Shown piece by piece: positions 33,151 through 44,852 of a stretch of DNA of 64,000 nt. The notes under the pieces are model-generated. The model was not told the DNA's origin and searched no databases. It saw nothing but the letters and a program-made list of their open reading frames with translations. Position numbers and translations under genes: made by a program. The stretch is from positions 47,772,362 to 47,836,361 of the forward strand of contig CM051457.1 of assembly GCA_028274465.1 (NCBI GenBank). The letters run 5' to 3'. How positions within the stretch are numbered: the first letter of the stretch is position 1; the number at the start of each line of letters is the position of its first letter. The DNA comes from Plantago ovata. Taxonomy: Eukaryota > Streptophyta > Magnoliopsida > Lamiales > Plantaginaceae.

Positions 33151-33689
33151 TTCTTATATAGAGCAAGAAATTGTACGAAAAGAGATAGTTTGCTTTTTGA
33201 CCGGAGGTACAGTAGTTTCAGGCTAGAAATTGCAGAGAAAGGAAATGTGAGTTAAAGAATTTTGTCATTTCTCTAACTCCTTCTTTATATAGTGTCTCTG
33301 GTGTGTGAGAAACTCAATCGATTTGAGCTCTCAGCAAGGGTAAAACAGAGAAACACTGGAGATAGTGGAGCCTTTGCATTGAATGCGTAGTGGCCCACTA
33401 ACTAAAACCGTCAGAGCACTCTCTCTCTTTGTTTTGTTAGCCGTTAGATTAATAACTCCTTTTAATCAATGGCCACGATTGAATTTCATGTCATGATTAT
33501 TGCGAGTTTATCTGTGCCAGCTTAACGTCACAAATTGATTTTACCGAGTAATAAGGGATAGATTGCTTGCTGAAATAGACAAGAATCTTTTCAGCGAGTT
33601 TGAATTAACAATCTAGATACTTGCTGAAAGTTCCCCCTTACTTAGATATCTCATATTTTCTAAGTTTAAAAGTATTTCTGATTTCCCGT

Positions 33690-34042
33690 ATCAGTAAATT
33701 CTTTTGTATTGAGACATCCTTTGGTATAATCTGAGAGATGAGCTTTTGCTCTTTTTCTGAGTTCCCGTCTCAGAAAATTCCTTTGATACTTGAATACCTG
33801 TTCAGTATCTTTTGATTGTCTGAGTACCCGTCTCAGCAATCCTTAAGTTCTTTCACTTACTGGTGTCTGTCTCAGCAAATGGTCAAGTTTCCTAACAAAT
33901 ACCTGTTTTGAAGGAATTACTTGCTGAATGCCTGTTTCAGCAATTATGTTGTGACTTATCATTTCTTAGAAGAAATCAGTGACTTGGTCTTTTGGTCAGG
34001 AATACTTTGGCTTGCTGAATACCTGTTTCAGCATTCTGCCAA
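33690..34042 (-). other. Stem-loop array between pol and ORF2 (copy right of the gap)
   Basis: The same series of stem-loops with the ACRGGNA loop (sense strand) as at 23984-24350, including the TTGCTGAA/TTCAGCAA stem near 33921-33943. Confidence 0.75.
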
Positions 34043-34051
34043 GTGTATCCT

Positions 34052-37000
34052 TTATTGAGGTAGTTCAATCAATCCAAGGTTATACCTTAGCATTGCGAAC
34101 CTATTATCCGGTAGGGGCTTGGTAAAGATGTCAGCAAGCTGATCTTCAGTACCTACTTTCACAACCTCAATATCACCTTTTTCCACATGATCTCTAATGA
34201 CATGATGTCTAATATCAATGTGCTTGGTCCTAGAGTGAAACTTAGGATTTTGCGTAATTGCAGTAGCACTTGTATTATCACAAAAGATTGGTGTTTTCTT
34301 TGCAGAAATACCATAATCTCTTAATTGTTGCTGAATCCATAGGATTTGAGCTGTGCAACAACCAGCTGCAATGTATTCAGATTCTGTAGATGAATTGGCG
34401 ACACACGTTTGGTTCTTGCTGAACCATGATATTAATCTATTACCCAAAAACTGACAAGTTCCAGAGGTACTTTTTCTATCAAGAGTTGATCCACCATGAT
34501 CAGCATCAGAATAGCCAACCAATTCAAGTCCAGAATCTTTTGGATACCATAATCCAACATTGACTGTACCTTTAACATATTTCAGTATTTTAATTGCCTT
34601 TTTGTAGTGTGATTCTCTTGGATCAGATTGGAATCTTGCACACACACAAACAGCATACTGAATGTCAGGTCTACTTGCTGTTAAATACAACAAGGAACCA
34701 ATGAGCTTCCTATACTTGTGTTCTTCAACACTTTTGTCTTCTTTAGTATAGCCCAATTTGGTACCAACACTCATAGGGATCTTTTCAGGTTTCTCATCCT
34801 CTTTGATCCTAAACTTTATGAGCATTTCTCTCGCATACTTTGCTTGATTTATGAATATTCCATCTTTGAGTTGCTTGACTTGCAACCCTAGGAAATAATT
34901 CAATTTTCCCATCATACTCATTTCAAACTTATTAGTCATGAGTTTGGCAAAATCATCACAAAGTTGCTTGTCCTTGGATCCAAAAATTATGTCATCCACA
35001 TAAATTTGAACTAAGATTAATTTTCCATCATGGTTCATGGTAAAAAGAGTTTTGTCAACTTCACCTTTCTTGAAACCATTCTCCAGCAAGAACTTAGCTA
35101 AGGTATCATACCATGCTCTTGGTGCTTGCTTTAGACCATATACAGCTTTCTGAAGCTTATATACCATCTTGGTTTCTGAGGGAAGTTCAAAGCCAGGGGG
35201 TTGTTCTAGGTAGACTTCTTCAGCAAGTTCACCATTTAAGAATGCACTCTTAACATCCATTTGGTAAACAATGAAGTCATTGTGAGCAGCAAAGGCCAAG
35301 AACAGCCTAATTGCATCCAATCTTGCAACTGGAGCGTAAGACTCATCATAGTCCAATCCTTCAGTCTGACAGTAACCTTGAGCAACTAAACGTGCTTTGT
35401 TTCTTGTTACTTCACCAGACTCGCTCAGCTTGTTTCTGAACACCCACTTTGTACCAATAGCTTTCTTATTTTCAACAAGTGGCACAAGTTTCCAGACTTT
35501 GTTTCTTTCAAACTGATCCAATTCTTCTTGCATTGCCTTTATCCATTCAGAATGCTTCAAAGCTTCTTCTATGGTTTTAGGTTCAATTTTTGAAGCAAAG
35601 CAAGAGAATAAAGATTCTACTTCTACGACAGTTGCTTCTTCAGCAAGTCCTTGAGTAGCTTTGGATCTAGTCACTTGGCGTTTATTAATATCGCCAATCA
35701 TATCCGTAGAGGGATGATCTCTAATCCATTTATTAACAGGTTTCCTGTTTGTTGGATCAGGATATGTTTGCTCATCAGCATGTGACTCTTCAGTATGTAC
35801 TTGTTCAGTACTACTGGGAATTTGTGTCTCTGCTGAGATTTGTTCGTCAGCAACTGCTTGTTCAGCATTGCTGGGTTGAGGTATTTCATCAGCAGGCACT
35901 GGAGATTGCGTAATTTCAGCAACTTCCGGAGCAACCACATCTTTTGCTGGAAATTCTTTGTCGTGAACTATATTTATCTTGTCATGACTCGGGGGAGGAG
36001 AGTCATTGTCAGAATCATCATTTAGTTCAATTGACTTGATTTGCCTAGAATCAGATTCAGTTCTTTGCTCATGTATGATTAGCTTTTTCATACATTCTGA
36101 TATTTCTTCTTCAACAGGCACACCTTGTGACTTTTCGTAGAATACAACATGCACAGATTCTTCAATCTTTTGTGCCTTTTTGTTGTAAACTCTGTAATCT
36201 TTACTATGCAAGGAGTAGCCAAGAAATATCGCCTCGTCTGCCTTTGGTTGAAATGTTCTTAGGTATTCTCTACCATTGTTAAGAACGAAGCACTTGCAAC
36301 CAAATACTCTTAGATGAGTGATGTTAGGAGGTCTTCCAACAATTAATTCATAAGGAGTTTTGTTGTATTCCTTAGTAATCAAACATCTATTCTGAGTATA
36401 GCAGGCGGTATTAATCGCTTCAACCCAGTAAGCCTCACTTATCTCAGTGTCAGCAAGCATTGTTCTTGCGGCTTCTTTCAGGGTACGATTCTTCCGTTCA
36501 GCAACACCATTTTGCTGTGGTGTCCTTACTGAGGATAACTGATGTTGAATACCTTTGGAGGTACAATATTCAGTTATGTACTGGTTTACAAACTCAGTAC
36601 CATGGTCTGTCCTTATGACTCTTACCTTGTCATTTTTCATGACTTCAAGCTTATTCAGCAAGTTAGGTATTTCAGTCTTGGTTTCAGATTTGTGCTTGAT
36701 GAATACTACCCAAGTGATTCTTGAATAGTCATCTACCACGACTAGACCATACTTCTTACCAGCATAGCTTGTTGAAGAAGATTCAAACAAGTCCATGTGT
36801 AAGAGTTGTAAAGGTTTTGTAGTTGACGGTACTGCCTTGTTCTTGAAAGAAGATTTGGTTTGCTTTCCTTGCTGACATGCATTGCAAACACCATCCCTCT
36901 TAAAAGTAACCCTAGGTAATCCAACTACAAGTGCCTTTTTCGACAGCTTATTCAGCGTCTTGAAATTTAGATGACTTGTTCGTTTATGCCATAACCATGC

Positions 37001-38683
37001 TTTTTCAGCAAGACAATCATGATCTGAGACAAGGCATTTTTCAACGTTTGCTGAAGACCAATCAACGGTGTACAAGCCTCCTGATCTTCTTGCAATCATT
37101 ATAACCTTTTTAGTCTCAAAATCTACAAGTTTACATTCATCACTTTTAATTTCGATGAAGTATCCTTTGTCAGCAAATTGACTCATGCTGAAAAGGTTAA
37201 ACTTAAGATTTTTGACATAAAGAACTCCAGAAATGGTTATGCATCCCAACTTCACATCACCATAGCCTTTTGTTGATCCGGAGCCTCCACCAGCAAACCT
37301 TATTGTTGGACCTTTAGACCACCGTCTATAGTTTATAAGATTATTCTTGTTGCCCGTCATGTGCTTTCCACAACCACTATCAAAGTGCCAGATTGCATCG
37401 TTTGTCTCCGTGGCTGCAGTCTGACCGGCCATGAGGCAGAATTCGTAGTTCGACACATCTGGATAAGCTTCCATAGCTATTCCACACACTTCTTTGCCAA
37501 TCTCCACGTCTAGAGTGGCTTCTTCATCGTCGGTGTCTGAACTTTCATCCTCACTGTCTTCGGAGCTTGTCTCAACGCACAATGCATCGATTTTTGCTTG
37601 AAGCTTCTTCTTTTCTTCAGCAATGAACGCTCTTTTGAACTTCTTGTTCTTTTCAGCAGATTTGCCTTTCAGCAAAGGGCAATTAGCTTTGAAGTGTCCA
37701 GGCTTTTTGCAGTGAAAACATAGATCATTTCCAACTGCTGGTTCTTCTGATGATGTAGCTTGCTGAGCTTGCTTGTTCAGCGAGCTAGTATCATTCTTGT
37801 ACTTATGGTAGTTGTTACCAAGATGCTTTTTCAGCTTCTCTTTTGCCTTTCGCCTTTCAAGTTCCTTACTGATGAACTTCTTCATGTTTTTAACAACTAA
37901 AGCATTTTCATCAGCAGGCTCTTTATCATTCTTCTTTTCAGAAGATGACGGCTTTGCAGCAAGAGCAATGTTTTGCGATTTTTCAGCAAACACATTTTCT
38001 CTTTGCTTTGTCTCATAATTGACAGTAGCAAGATGAGAGAACAACTCAGTTGGTGTAATGTCAGGCATTCCTTGATTATAATAGAAATTCTGAGTATGGA
38101 TCCATTCTTGATTCAAACTTCTGATGATAGTTTTCACTTTCTCAGGATCTGAATAAAGATTTCCAACACCCAGCGCTGCCATTTCACTAACAAGAGTTGT
38201 GAAACTGAAGTCCAAGTCTTCCAGTGACTCGTTAGCACCTTGCTTAAAGTTTTGAAACTTTAGCTTAAGTACTTCAAGTTTGTTTTCCTTGGTCTTGTCA
38301 GATCCAGCACAAAGATCTTGAACCATTTTCCAAGCCTCCTTAGCAGTCTTAGCATCCCACAGTTTGCACTGTATGGTATCCGCAGTTGATCTGATGATGA
38401 TATTTCTTGCTTGGCCATCAAGACGGAATCTCTTAGCTTCGTCAGAGGTCCATTCCTCTCTTGGTTTTGGCACAACAGTATCTGATGGTTCGCCAAGGAT
38501 GGTTTCCTTCCCAGCTTCAGTGGTCTTGTGAGGGAAACTCCTTTCAATCTTAGTGATCTTGATAGGTCCATCATTAATGACGGTTAGCATCTCATCACTA
38601 ATGGCCTCAAGATGTAACATCATGTTGTTTCGCCATTTCTCGTAATTTTCCAACTTCAGCAAGGGAGCATCTCCTAAAGACAT
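34052..38683 (-). CDS. Sirevirus gag-pol polyprotein, frame open throughout
   Basis: 1543 codons starting [18 protein letters not shown]. Order and approximate residues: copia-type Gag 1-250; zinc knuckle [14 protein letters not shown] about 320-335; acidic stretch 370-395; aspartic protease with DSGC about 430; GAG-pre-integrase zinc motif ([14 protein letters not shown]) 560-610; integrase core with MDLF about 630, TDHGTEF about 692 and NGVAERKNR about 728; reverse transcriptase 1020-1270 with YVDD about 1229; RNase H 1390-1515 ([17 protein letters not shown]). Integrase before RT places it in Ty1/copia, and the Met-tRNA primer site, long LTRs and extra downstream ORF fit Sirevirus. Compared with element F it lacks the coiled-coil segment between knuckle and protease. 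The ORF looks whole, but in this assembly the element has only one LTR on this side of the gap. Confidence 0.93.
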   Translation of the reverse strand: MSLGDAPLLKLENYEKWRNNMMLHLEAISDEMLTVINDGPIKITKIERSFPHKTTEAGKETILGEPSDTVVPKPREEWTSDEAKRFRLDGQARNIIIRSTADTIQCKLWDAKTAKEAWKMVQDLCAGSDKTKENKLEVLKLKFQNFKQGANESLEDLDFSFTTLVSEMAALGVGNLYSDPEKVKTIIRSLNQEWIHTQNFYYNQGMPDITPTELFSHLATVNYETKQRENVFAEKSQNIALAAKPSSSEKKNDKEPADENALVVKNMKKFISKELERRKAKEKLKKHLGNNYHKYKNDTSSLNKQAQQATSSEEPAVGNDLCFHCKKPGHFKANCPLLKGKSAEKNKKFKRAFIAEEKKKLQAKIDALCVETSSEDSEDESSDTDDEEATLDVEIGKEVCGIAMEAYPDVSNYEFCLMAGQTAATETNDAIWHFDSGCGKHMTGNKNNLINYRRWSKGPTIRFAGGGSGSTKGYGDVKLGCITISGVLYVKNLKFNLFSMSQFADKGYFIEIKSDECKLVDFETKKVIMIARRSGGLYTVDWSSANVEKCLVSDHDCLAEKAWLWHKRTSHLNFKTLNKLSKKALVVGLPRVTFKRDGVCNACQQGKQTKSSFKNKAVPSTTKPLQLLHMDLFESSSTSYAGKKYGLVVVDDYSRITWVVFIKHKSETKTEIPNLLNKLEVMKNDKVRVIRTDHGTEFVNQYITEYCTSKGIQHQLSSVRTPQQNGVAERKNRTLKEAARTMLADTEISEAYWVEAINTACYTQNRCLITKEYNKTPYELIVGRPPNITHLRVFGCKCFVLNNGREYLRTFQPKADEAIFLGYSLHSKDYRVYNKKAQKIEESVHVVFYEKSQGVPVEEEISECMKKLIIHEQRTESDSRQIKSIELNDDSDNDSPPPSHDKINIVHDKEFPAKDVVAPEVAEITQSPVPADEIPQPSNAEQAVADEQISAETQIPSSTEQVHTEESHADEQTYPDPTNRKPVNKWIRDHPSTDMIGDINKRQVTRSKATQGLAEEATVVEVESLFSCFASKIEPKTIEEALKHSEWIKAMQEELDQFERNKVWKLVPLVENKKAIGTKWVFRNKLSESGEVTRNKARLVAQGYCQTEGLDYDESYAPVARLDAIRLFLAFAAHNDFIVYQMDVKSAFLNGELAEEVYLEQPPGFELPSETKMVYKLQKAVYGLKQAPRAWYDTLAKFLLENGFKKGEVDKTLFTMNHDGKLILVQIYVDDIIFGSKDKQLCDDFAKLMTNKFEMSMMGKLNYFLGLQVKQLKDGIFINQAKYAREMLIKFRIKEDEKPEKIPMSVGTKLGYTKEDKSVEEHKYRKLIGSLLYLTASRPDIQYAVCVCARFQSDPRESHYKKAIKILKYVKGTVNVGLWYPKDSGLELVGYSDADHGGSTLDRKSTSGTCQFLGNRLISWFSKNQTCVANSSTESEYIAAGCCTAQILWIQQQLRDYGISAKKTPIFCDNTSATAITQNPKFHSRTKHIDIRHHVIRDHVEKGDIEVVKVGTEDQLADIFTKPLPDNRFAMLRYNLGLIELPQ

Positions 38684-38781
38684 CCTGTCAGCAAAGCACT
38701 ACCAAACTGATAAAGTGAAAGTGATTTACGGAAAGCACTTAAGGGGATCTAGGTTCAGTGCAGAAGGCTAAAGAACCTCCT

Positions 38782-38793
38782 GCTCTGATACCA
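38782..38793 (-). other. Primer-binding site, initiator Met-tRNA type
   Basis: Minus-strand TGGTATCAGAGC, two bases inside the LTR at 38796. The untranslated leader lies between it and the gag start at 38683. Confidence 0.92.
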
Positions 38794-38795
38794 CT

Positions 38796-39342
38796 TGTTG
38801 GTCCCTTTAAACAACAAGAAAAGACTAGAGGGGGGGGTGAATAGTCTTTTCAAACTTTTGTCGTTTAAAAACTTTCTCAGCAAGTACAACCTACTCTGTC
38901 TTTCAGATTTTCACTTATGCAATGTTGTTGCTGAAAATTCCACTTTCTGAGCAACACGTGCCTTTACCAGTCTTCAGCAATCTTCAAGTCTTCAAATCTT
39001 CAAAAGTCTTCAAGATTCTGACCGGTTTCTTATTTGCTTCAATAATTTGTTTGTAATAAACAAAATATATCTTCAGCAAATGCTTCAATAGGTCATTTTC
39101 TTTACAGAAAATAAGATTCATTAAAGCTATGCATCAATAAGATATTTTCTTTTCAGAAAATAAAATACATCATACGCAAAAGAAATAACTTATCTAACAC
39201 TTAACTAAGTCATCAGCAAACGTTCCTCTTTTACAATGTCCTTAAAATTCTAAATTCCTATAGACCTTTAAGAGTACTAGTTACTGGACTGTTCTTAATT
39301 TAGCATGGTTAATTGCTCATCAAAATTATAAGTTTCCTAACA
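38796..39342 (-). mobile_element. Sirevirus 5' LTR (copy right of the gap)
   Basis: 547 bases, TGTTGGTCCC to CCTAACA, matching 29095-29635. The five bases that follow (AAAAA, 39343-39347) equal the five before the 3' LTR at 16379, so both LTRs belong to one insertion. Confidence 0.92.
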
Positions 39343-41254
39343 AAAAACATCCCCCATCCCAGGTGTAGACGCCGGCATAACTACAAAGTTGGTGTACACA
39401 GAAGCTTCACCAATCTTAACCAATACGTTCTTCACAACGCCCTCGGGTCTCACAAAGGATCCCTCCGCCAATTGCACAATAGCCTTATGCTCAGATAGTT
39501 TTCCAAGGCTACTCTTCTCAAACACATTCATTGGGAGCACATTAGAGTAAGATCCCGTATCTAGTGTAGCACGAACATCTTCGAGTTCGCCAATCCCAAC
39601 CTTAACATCGAAACTTTCAGGGATTGGCTCGGGATCCTCTTGCTCCTCTTCACTCTCATCAGAACCAAGGTCCTTCTCTTCTTCCTTGGCTAGTGGGGAT
39701 TCTTCGTCCTTGCAACGCTCACATTTAGCAACCTTCTTGATGGTGATTTCAACACGAAGATCACCCACCAAGGTAATAGACATCGACTTCTCAGTGTTGC
39801 TAGGCAACTTCCCTTGCTCCCTACTTGCTCCACGGTCAATCAACTCTTGCATCTTTTGATGGGCAAGCCTAGTTCTCTCTTCCAATCGATCAAGCCTCGC
39901 CCTAGTCTTCTCAGAATCTTCTTCATAACGCTTAAGAAAGCTTTGGGTGTGATCAACCATTTTTTGCAAGTTTACCATGAGTAGAGCTGTCTTCGACTTC
40001 GATTGCTCTTTGGGAGCGGGATTTTCACAGTGATCATTACCATAGATAAGACTACTACGGTCTTGGTTAGGCCCATAAGTTATGGCTAGCCGGTGCGTAT
40101 CCTTGATTGTTCCGGAATCCTCTTCTCCAAAATCCACCTCGAGGATTCCTACCATCTTATCCGTAGCTAGCTTCTTCAGTACCAAATTCCGTAGCAAAAG
40201 CTTCCTCTTCGCCTCCTTGAACCCAATTGCCATCATCATATGCAAGGTCCGATCTACACATATGAGCTCCATGCCCATAGTTCTTGCATATTCGGCAAAC
40301 TTCGTTTGACATAGCTGTTCCAGCGGAGTTCTTGAGGACTTGTTTCAACTCATTGGTAAAGCACTCGAATCGATCCCCATTCCCCCCATACATAGGGGCC
40401 TCCGGAGTAGATGGAGCTTCAGGTCCATATCTCCTAACAATTGCTCTTGGATCCTTGAATTGCGAACCCTTAGCAAGCCTTTCGAAAACCGCCCAGACGG
40501 CTTCCGCGGTTTCCTCCCAAATATTGCCACGGCATTGGAAATCCACCACTTGTTGGTTCTCAAAGGTCAGTCTATTGTAGAAGTGTTGGACAAGATCCGA
40601 AAGCTCAAAACCATGGTGAGGGCACTTGTTCATGAGGTCTTGGAACCTCTCAAACGCGGTGTAGATGGTCTCATCATAGTCTTGTTTGAACCCAGTGATT
40701 CGCGCCTTAAGCGCGGTAGTCAAGGTGTGAGGGAAGTATTTCTCCATGAATGCTGTAAAAACCTTTTCCCAAGTGTCCAGCGATCCTGCCGGTAGAGAAC
40801 TCAACCATGACTTGGCCCTGTCGCCAAGCCCCATAGCAAAAACCTTCATTCTCAACTCATCCGCGGTTATTTCAGCTCCGGGTCGTGGGAGTTGGTTGAC
40901 GAAATCATCGATATCGTGCAAGTACCCCATCACATCTTCCCTTGCTAAGCCATAGAACCTCGGAAGTTGTTGGAACGCGTGGTTTTTTATTTCCAGATCT
41001 CGAGTTGCAGGCGAAAGAACAATTGCCGGTCCCCTCATACGATCCTTGGTGGGTTGAACCCATGCTTTCAGTGGTCTAGCTTCTGCCATTCCGATGATTT
41101 CCTTAAAAAGACTGAGTAGAGATTCAGAGAAATCGGTATCCTCTATTTCCTCTAGTTCATACCGTTGAAGTAGTCGCCTTCTTTGGTGGTAGACTCTGTG
41201 GATTTCAGCGATTGGTTCAGCAAGTGGTGTTCCCCTAGATCGTGTACTTCGCAT
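39343..41254 (-). mobile_element. Athila-like element E gag and proximal protease
   Basis: Minus strand. The gag region starts MRSTRSRGTPLAEP at 41254. It has an Athila-type Gag core (FAMGLGDRAKSWLSSLPAGS, TWEKVFTAFMEKYFPHT, CPHHGFELSDLVQHFYNRL) and a knuckle CRICKNYGHGAHMC near 40290. A second overlapping open region (40278-39343) carries Glu/Lys-rich sequence and the protease active site LDTGSYSNVLP near 39580. It ends where Sirevirus A is inserted, and the other side of the protease is at 16180-16378. No RT or integrase was seen on either side, so E may be another gag-type, non-autonomous member. The whole is a split fossil. Confidence 0.85.
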
Positions 41255-41380
41255 ACACTATCTGTAACAAGCTAAGAAAGGAGTATCAGAGAGAGAGATT
41301 AAAAAGGAAAACTAAAACTACTAGAACTAGGAATTGAATGCTGAAACTATAAACAAATTAAACAGAAAAAAGGAGTATAG

Positions 41381-41398
41381 TCCCCGGCAGCGGCGCCA
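41381..41398 (-). other. Primer-binding site of element E, tRNA-Asp type
   Basis: Minus-strand TGGCGCCGCTGCCGGGGA, three bases inside the LTR that starts at 41402. It differs by one base from the sites at 8285 and 10568. Confidence 0.88.
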
Positions 41399-41401
41399 AT
41401 T

Positions 41402-42687
41402 TGATGATCGCGGAATTGTCGGTTCTGATTAATCAAATAAATTTGTTATTTAGCCAAAGCCAACTCACAACTACAACAAAAACCGTAGTGTAGCAGTAGA
41501 ATAACCTCGAGTGTCGATCTCTAAGGACTATAACTAGCTTTATCTAATCTAATTTAGAATATAAAACAGCAGACGGTTTAGTAAAGGTTTTTCTTAACAG
41601 ATAATGGAGATTGGTGATAGTATGGTCCTTCAAAGCATAACGGGTTAATAATCATGCATAAATTCCTCGGTTTTGCATGGAGATCTTTGATCAATGAATT
41701 GTCCAGTTGTAATTATCAAACACTACGAAGATATAGATTTAGATAGGTCAAAGACCAATGAATTGTCCAATTGTGTGCAATAATTAATCAACAATACGAA
41801 GATAGAGATTAAGATAGATCAAAGAAATAAAGCAATAACACGGAGTATAATGTGCGATATAGCCATTAGCATAATTATTAACCCTTCGCTAAGAATTCAC
41901 AAACTATCACCAACGAGAAGTTTAGCTACTCATAGTTGTCATGCAATCAACTGAAATCATAGAAGAAAACATGTTGAAAGATATATAAAAATAAGTAGAA
42001 AAACTGTAAGATACAATGTTACCGAAGGTTGTCAATCTCCGAAGAATCGCGATCTTACAAGCTCCAAACTGCTATGAAAAAGTATCTCCTAAGCTATGAA
42101 CCCCCAGAACAGGCTCTGGGAAGTTCCTACCTAAAACTACAGAGAAAGGTGAGAGAAAAGGTCTGGAAAAGTATGAAAAACGGAGAAAAACTGAGCAACT
42201 ATATATAGGCTACGAATTGTGTGGGGCGAAGGGCCCCACACACCGGGCGACTCGCCTGGTGTGGGGCGATTCGCCCCACATCCCAGGCGATTCGCCCGGG
42301 AGTAAAACTCGGGAAAATACGCGTTTTCGATGCGTTTTTGGATTTCTTCCCCTTTTCGGACTCGGTTTCTGACTTCTAGTGGCCTTCTAGCCTCCAGATT
42401 CGACCCCTAGACTTCAAATCCTATCCGGAAACCTTCAGATACTCCAATTAGGCTTCTGGAACACCAATTCCTTGTCTACTTCAATATAATTGCCCGGAAA
42501 TCCTCGTTTTTCAACCAAAACCTGTAAAATAAAAACTAAAGGGAAACGCAGTCGGAACCAGAATCACGTCACGTATAGTAAAAACACTATTCTAATAAAA
42601 TGCACTAAAATATAGCTAAATTATCATAGAGGATAGCTAAAATAGGTGAAAAAGACTCAAATGAAAGTGTAAAATACACATTCATCA
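41402..42687 (-). mobile_element. Athila-like element E 5' LTR
   Basis: 1286 bases, plus-strand TGATGATCG to CATTCATCA. It is clearly diverged from LTRs 1-3, so E is a related but separate family. It has a TATA box at 42200-42207 (minus sense) and a GC-palindrome cluster at about 42221-42300 immediately upstream of it. Its outer end joins Sirevirus F ORF2 sequence at 42688. Confidence 0.88.
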
Positions 42688-43890
42688 GTCATCATCAGCT
42701 TTCCTCTTTTTCTTCTTAGATTTCTGACTAGGTGCATTAGTTTCAGCAACCGCAGTGGTGTCAGCAACGACATTTGAAGCTGTTGCATTCTCAGCAACAT
42801 TTGCAGCTGTTGGATACCTATCTTGCTGACCAATATTTGCAACATCTGCAGCTGTTGCATTCATGGACCGGTTATCAGTCTCAGCAACATTTCCAGCTGT
42901 TATCTTCTTTGACTTCTTGTCAGCAACCTTAGGTTCATTCTGCTTGTAGAAGGCTCTTCCCACATTGCATACTGATTTCTTAATCGGCAATGGGTTTCTT
43001 AGCTGAATCCTGAAATGTTCAAGGATGTAGTATATTTTCAATCCATACATCACTGGATAGGAAGGTGAGACTGAGTTGTCTTCAACCTTTACCTTGAACT
43101 TAGTAACACAATCAACAAGTCTGTTGAAAATGTACTTAGCCCAGTTGAGTTCAGTTTTATTCTCATGGATATGCATCAGCAATGGCCACCTTCTCAAGCC
43201 TACTTGGTCAATTCCTCCAACTTGGGAGTCTAAGACTTTGATGAGTAGCAGAGCTACCAGACCAAGTGAATGGCAGAGATGCTTCATTTTTACGTGCTTT
43301 GTCCAAGTCACGGGAGCAATCTCGCCTTTCTTCATTCTTTCATTTCTGACATCATTGTAGAAGACTTCAATTTCTTCATCAGTGGCAGTGATGTCATCTT
43401 CAGTTTCAGTAGTTGGAATCTGAAAGATGTTTGCTAAATCAATCCATTTCAGGATGATTTGCACTCCATGCACTGAGGTAGAAATCACTTTTTCAGTGAC
43501 TCCTTGTCCGTCAGTAAGGGTTTGGATTTCTGCATTGTTGTAGAATTCCATTGTGTCCAGCATGCTCACTTTCTTAGTGCGAGCAGTAATGAAGAAAAGA
43601 AGGCCTTGTTGATTAATCAAGTGCAACGCCTCTTCGTTTTCTTCGTCCAAATCTTGTTCATAGAAGTAGCTAATGTACTTCTCCTTGGAAAATCCGCCCC
43701 ATTGCATCATCTGCTCACACTTTGCAGTGTCGAGATATGCAGGCGACATAGGTTTTTCAGTTATACGGTCATTTTTCAACACAATTTTCACCGTGTTTTT
43801 CACCGGATTTTCAACCGGAGCAGTGCGTTTTCCAGCACTGTCTGTCTTTGATGATTTTGAGGTCTTGGAGGTTTGTCTCTTGGGAGCCAT
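42688..43890 (-). pseudogene. Sirevirus F ORF2, N-terminal part, interrupted by element E
   Basis: About 400 open codons starting MAPKRQTSKTSKSSK at 43890, homologous to the ORF2 N-terminus of A and G (KEKYISYFYEQDLD, GEIAPVTWTKHVK, GIDQVGLRRWPLLMHI). It ends exactly at the LTR of element E. The remaining part of F's ORF2 was not found next to the other end of E. The 43891-44462 leader has a degenerate TATA near 44041. Confidence 0.85.
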
Positions 43891-44462
43891 CTCTTATATA
43901 GTAGTAGGAGGGTTTAAGAAATGTACGAAAAAGAGTTTTTCCTTTTTGACCGGAGGTACAGTGAATTCAGAGCACATGCTAGAGAAATTGCAAAGAAAGG
44001 AAATGTGAGTAAAAGAATTTTGTCTTTCTCTAACTCTTCATTTGTATAGTGTCTCTGTTATGTGAGAAGCTCAATGGTTTTGAGTTCTCATCAAGGGTAA
44101 AACATAGATTCATTTGTGTTAGTGGAGCCTTTGCATTATATGCGTAGTGGACCACTAAAAAAAACCGTCAGAGCATACTTTTTCTTTGTAATATCAACCG
44201 TTGGATCAAAAACTACTTTAAAATCAATGGCCACGATTGTATTTCATGTCATGATTAACGTTACAAATTGATTTTACCTTGATTCACGGGATTAGATCTC
44301 TTTTACTCCAACGCTAATTGCTTGCTGAAGTAAATAAGAATCTTTTCAGCGATTTTATTCAATCTGACTTTAGTACTTACCTTTTCAAGTAACAAGCCTT
44401 GTATTTGCTGAAAATTCCCCCTTAATCAAATATCTCATATTTCTTTAAGTTAAAAGACATTT

Positions 44463-44840
44463 CTGAGTTCCCGTCTCAACAAATTCATTTTATATTGAGA
44501 TATCCTTAGGTAAAATCTGAGAAGTATTCTTGCTCTTTTCTGAGTTCCCGTCTCAGATTTTTCTTTTGTTACTTGAATACCTGTTTCAGTATCTTTGATT
44601 GTCTGAATGCCAGTTTCGGCAATCTTTTTTTTTTTTTTTTTTTACTGAGTACCCGTCTCAGCAAAGGATCAAGTTTCCTAACAAATACCCGGTTTGAAGG
44701 AATTACTTGTTGAATGCCTGTTTCAACAAACATGTAGTGTACTATCATTTCTTTTTAGAGAAATCAGTGGAAGGAACTTTATAAAGAATACATGTAAGCA
44801 AACATTGGCTTGCTGAATACCTGTTTCAGCAATCCACCAA
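44463..44840 (-). other. Stem-loop array of Sirevirus F
   Basis: Stem-loops at 44463-44479, 44540-44556, about 44569-44594, 44598-44625, 44645-44661, 44707-44729 and 44805-44840, with the same constant loop as in A. At 44707-44729 the stem is TTGTTGAA/TTCAACAA, whereas A and G have TTGCTGAA/TTCAGCAA, a compensated base-pair change. A T-only run (about 44625-44643) lies inside the array. Confidence 0.8.
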
Positions 44841-44852
44841 ATTTGTCCCTTA

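Noticed and set aside
22009-41334. Two independent Sirevirus insertions, or a recent segmental duplication
   Set aside because: The repeat edges coincide with the edges of the N run, the flanking Athila-like gag is duplicated too, and the differences look like sequencing errors. An assembly artefact is simpler.
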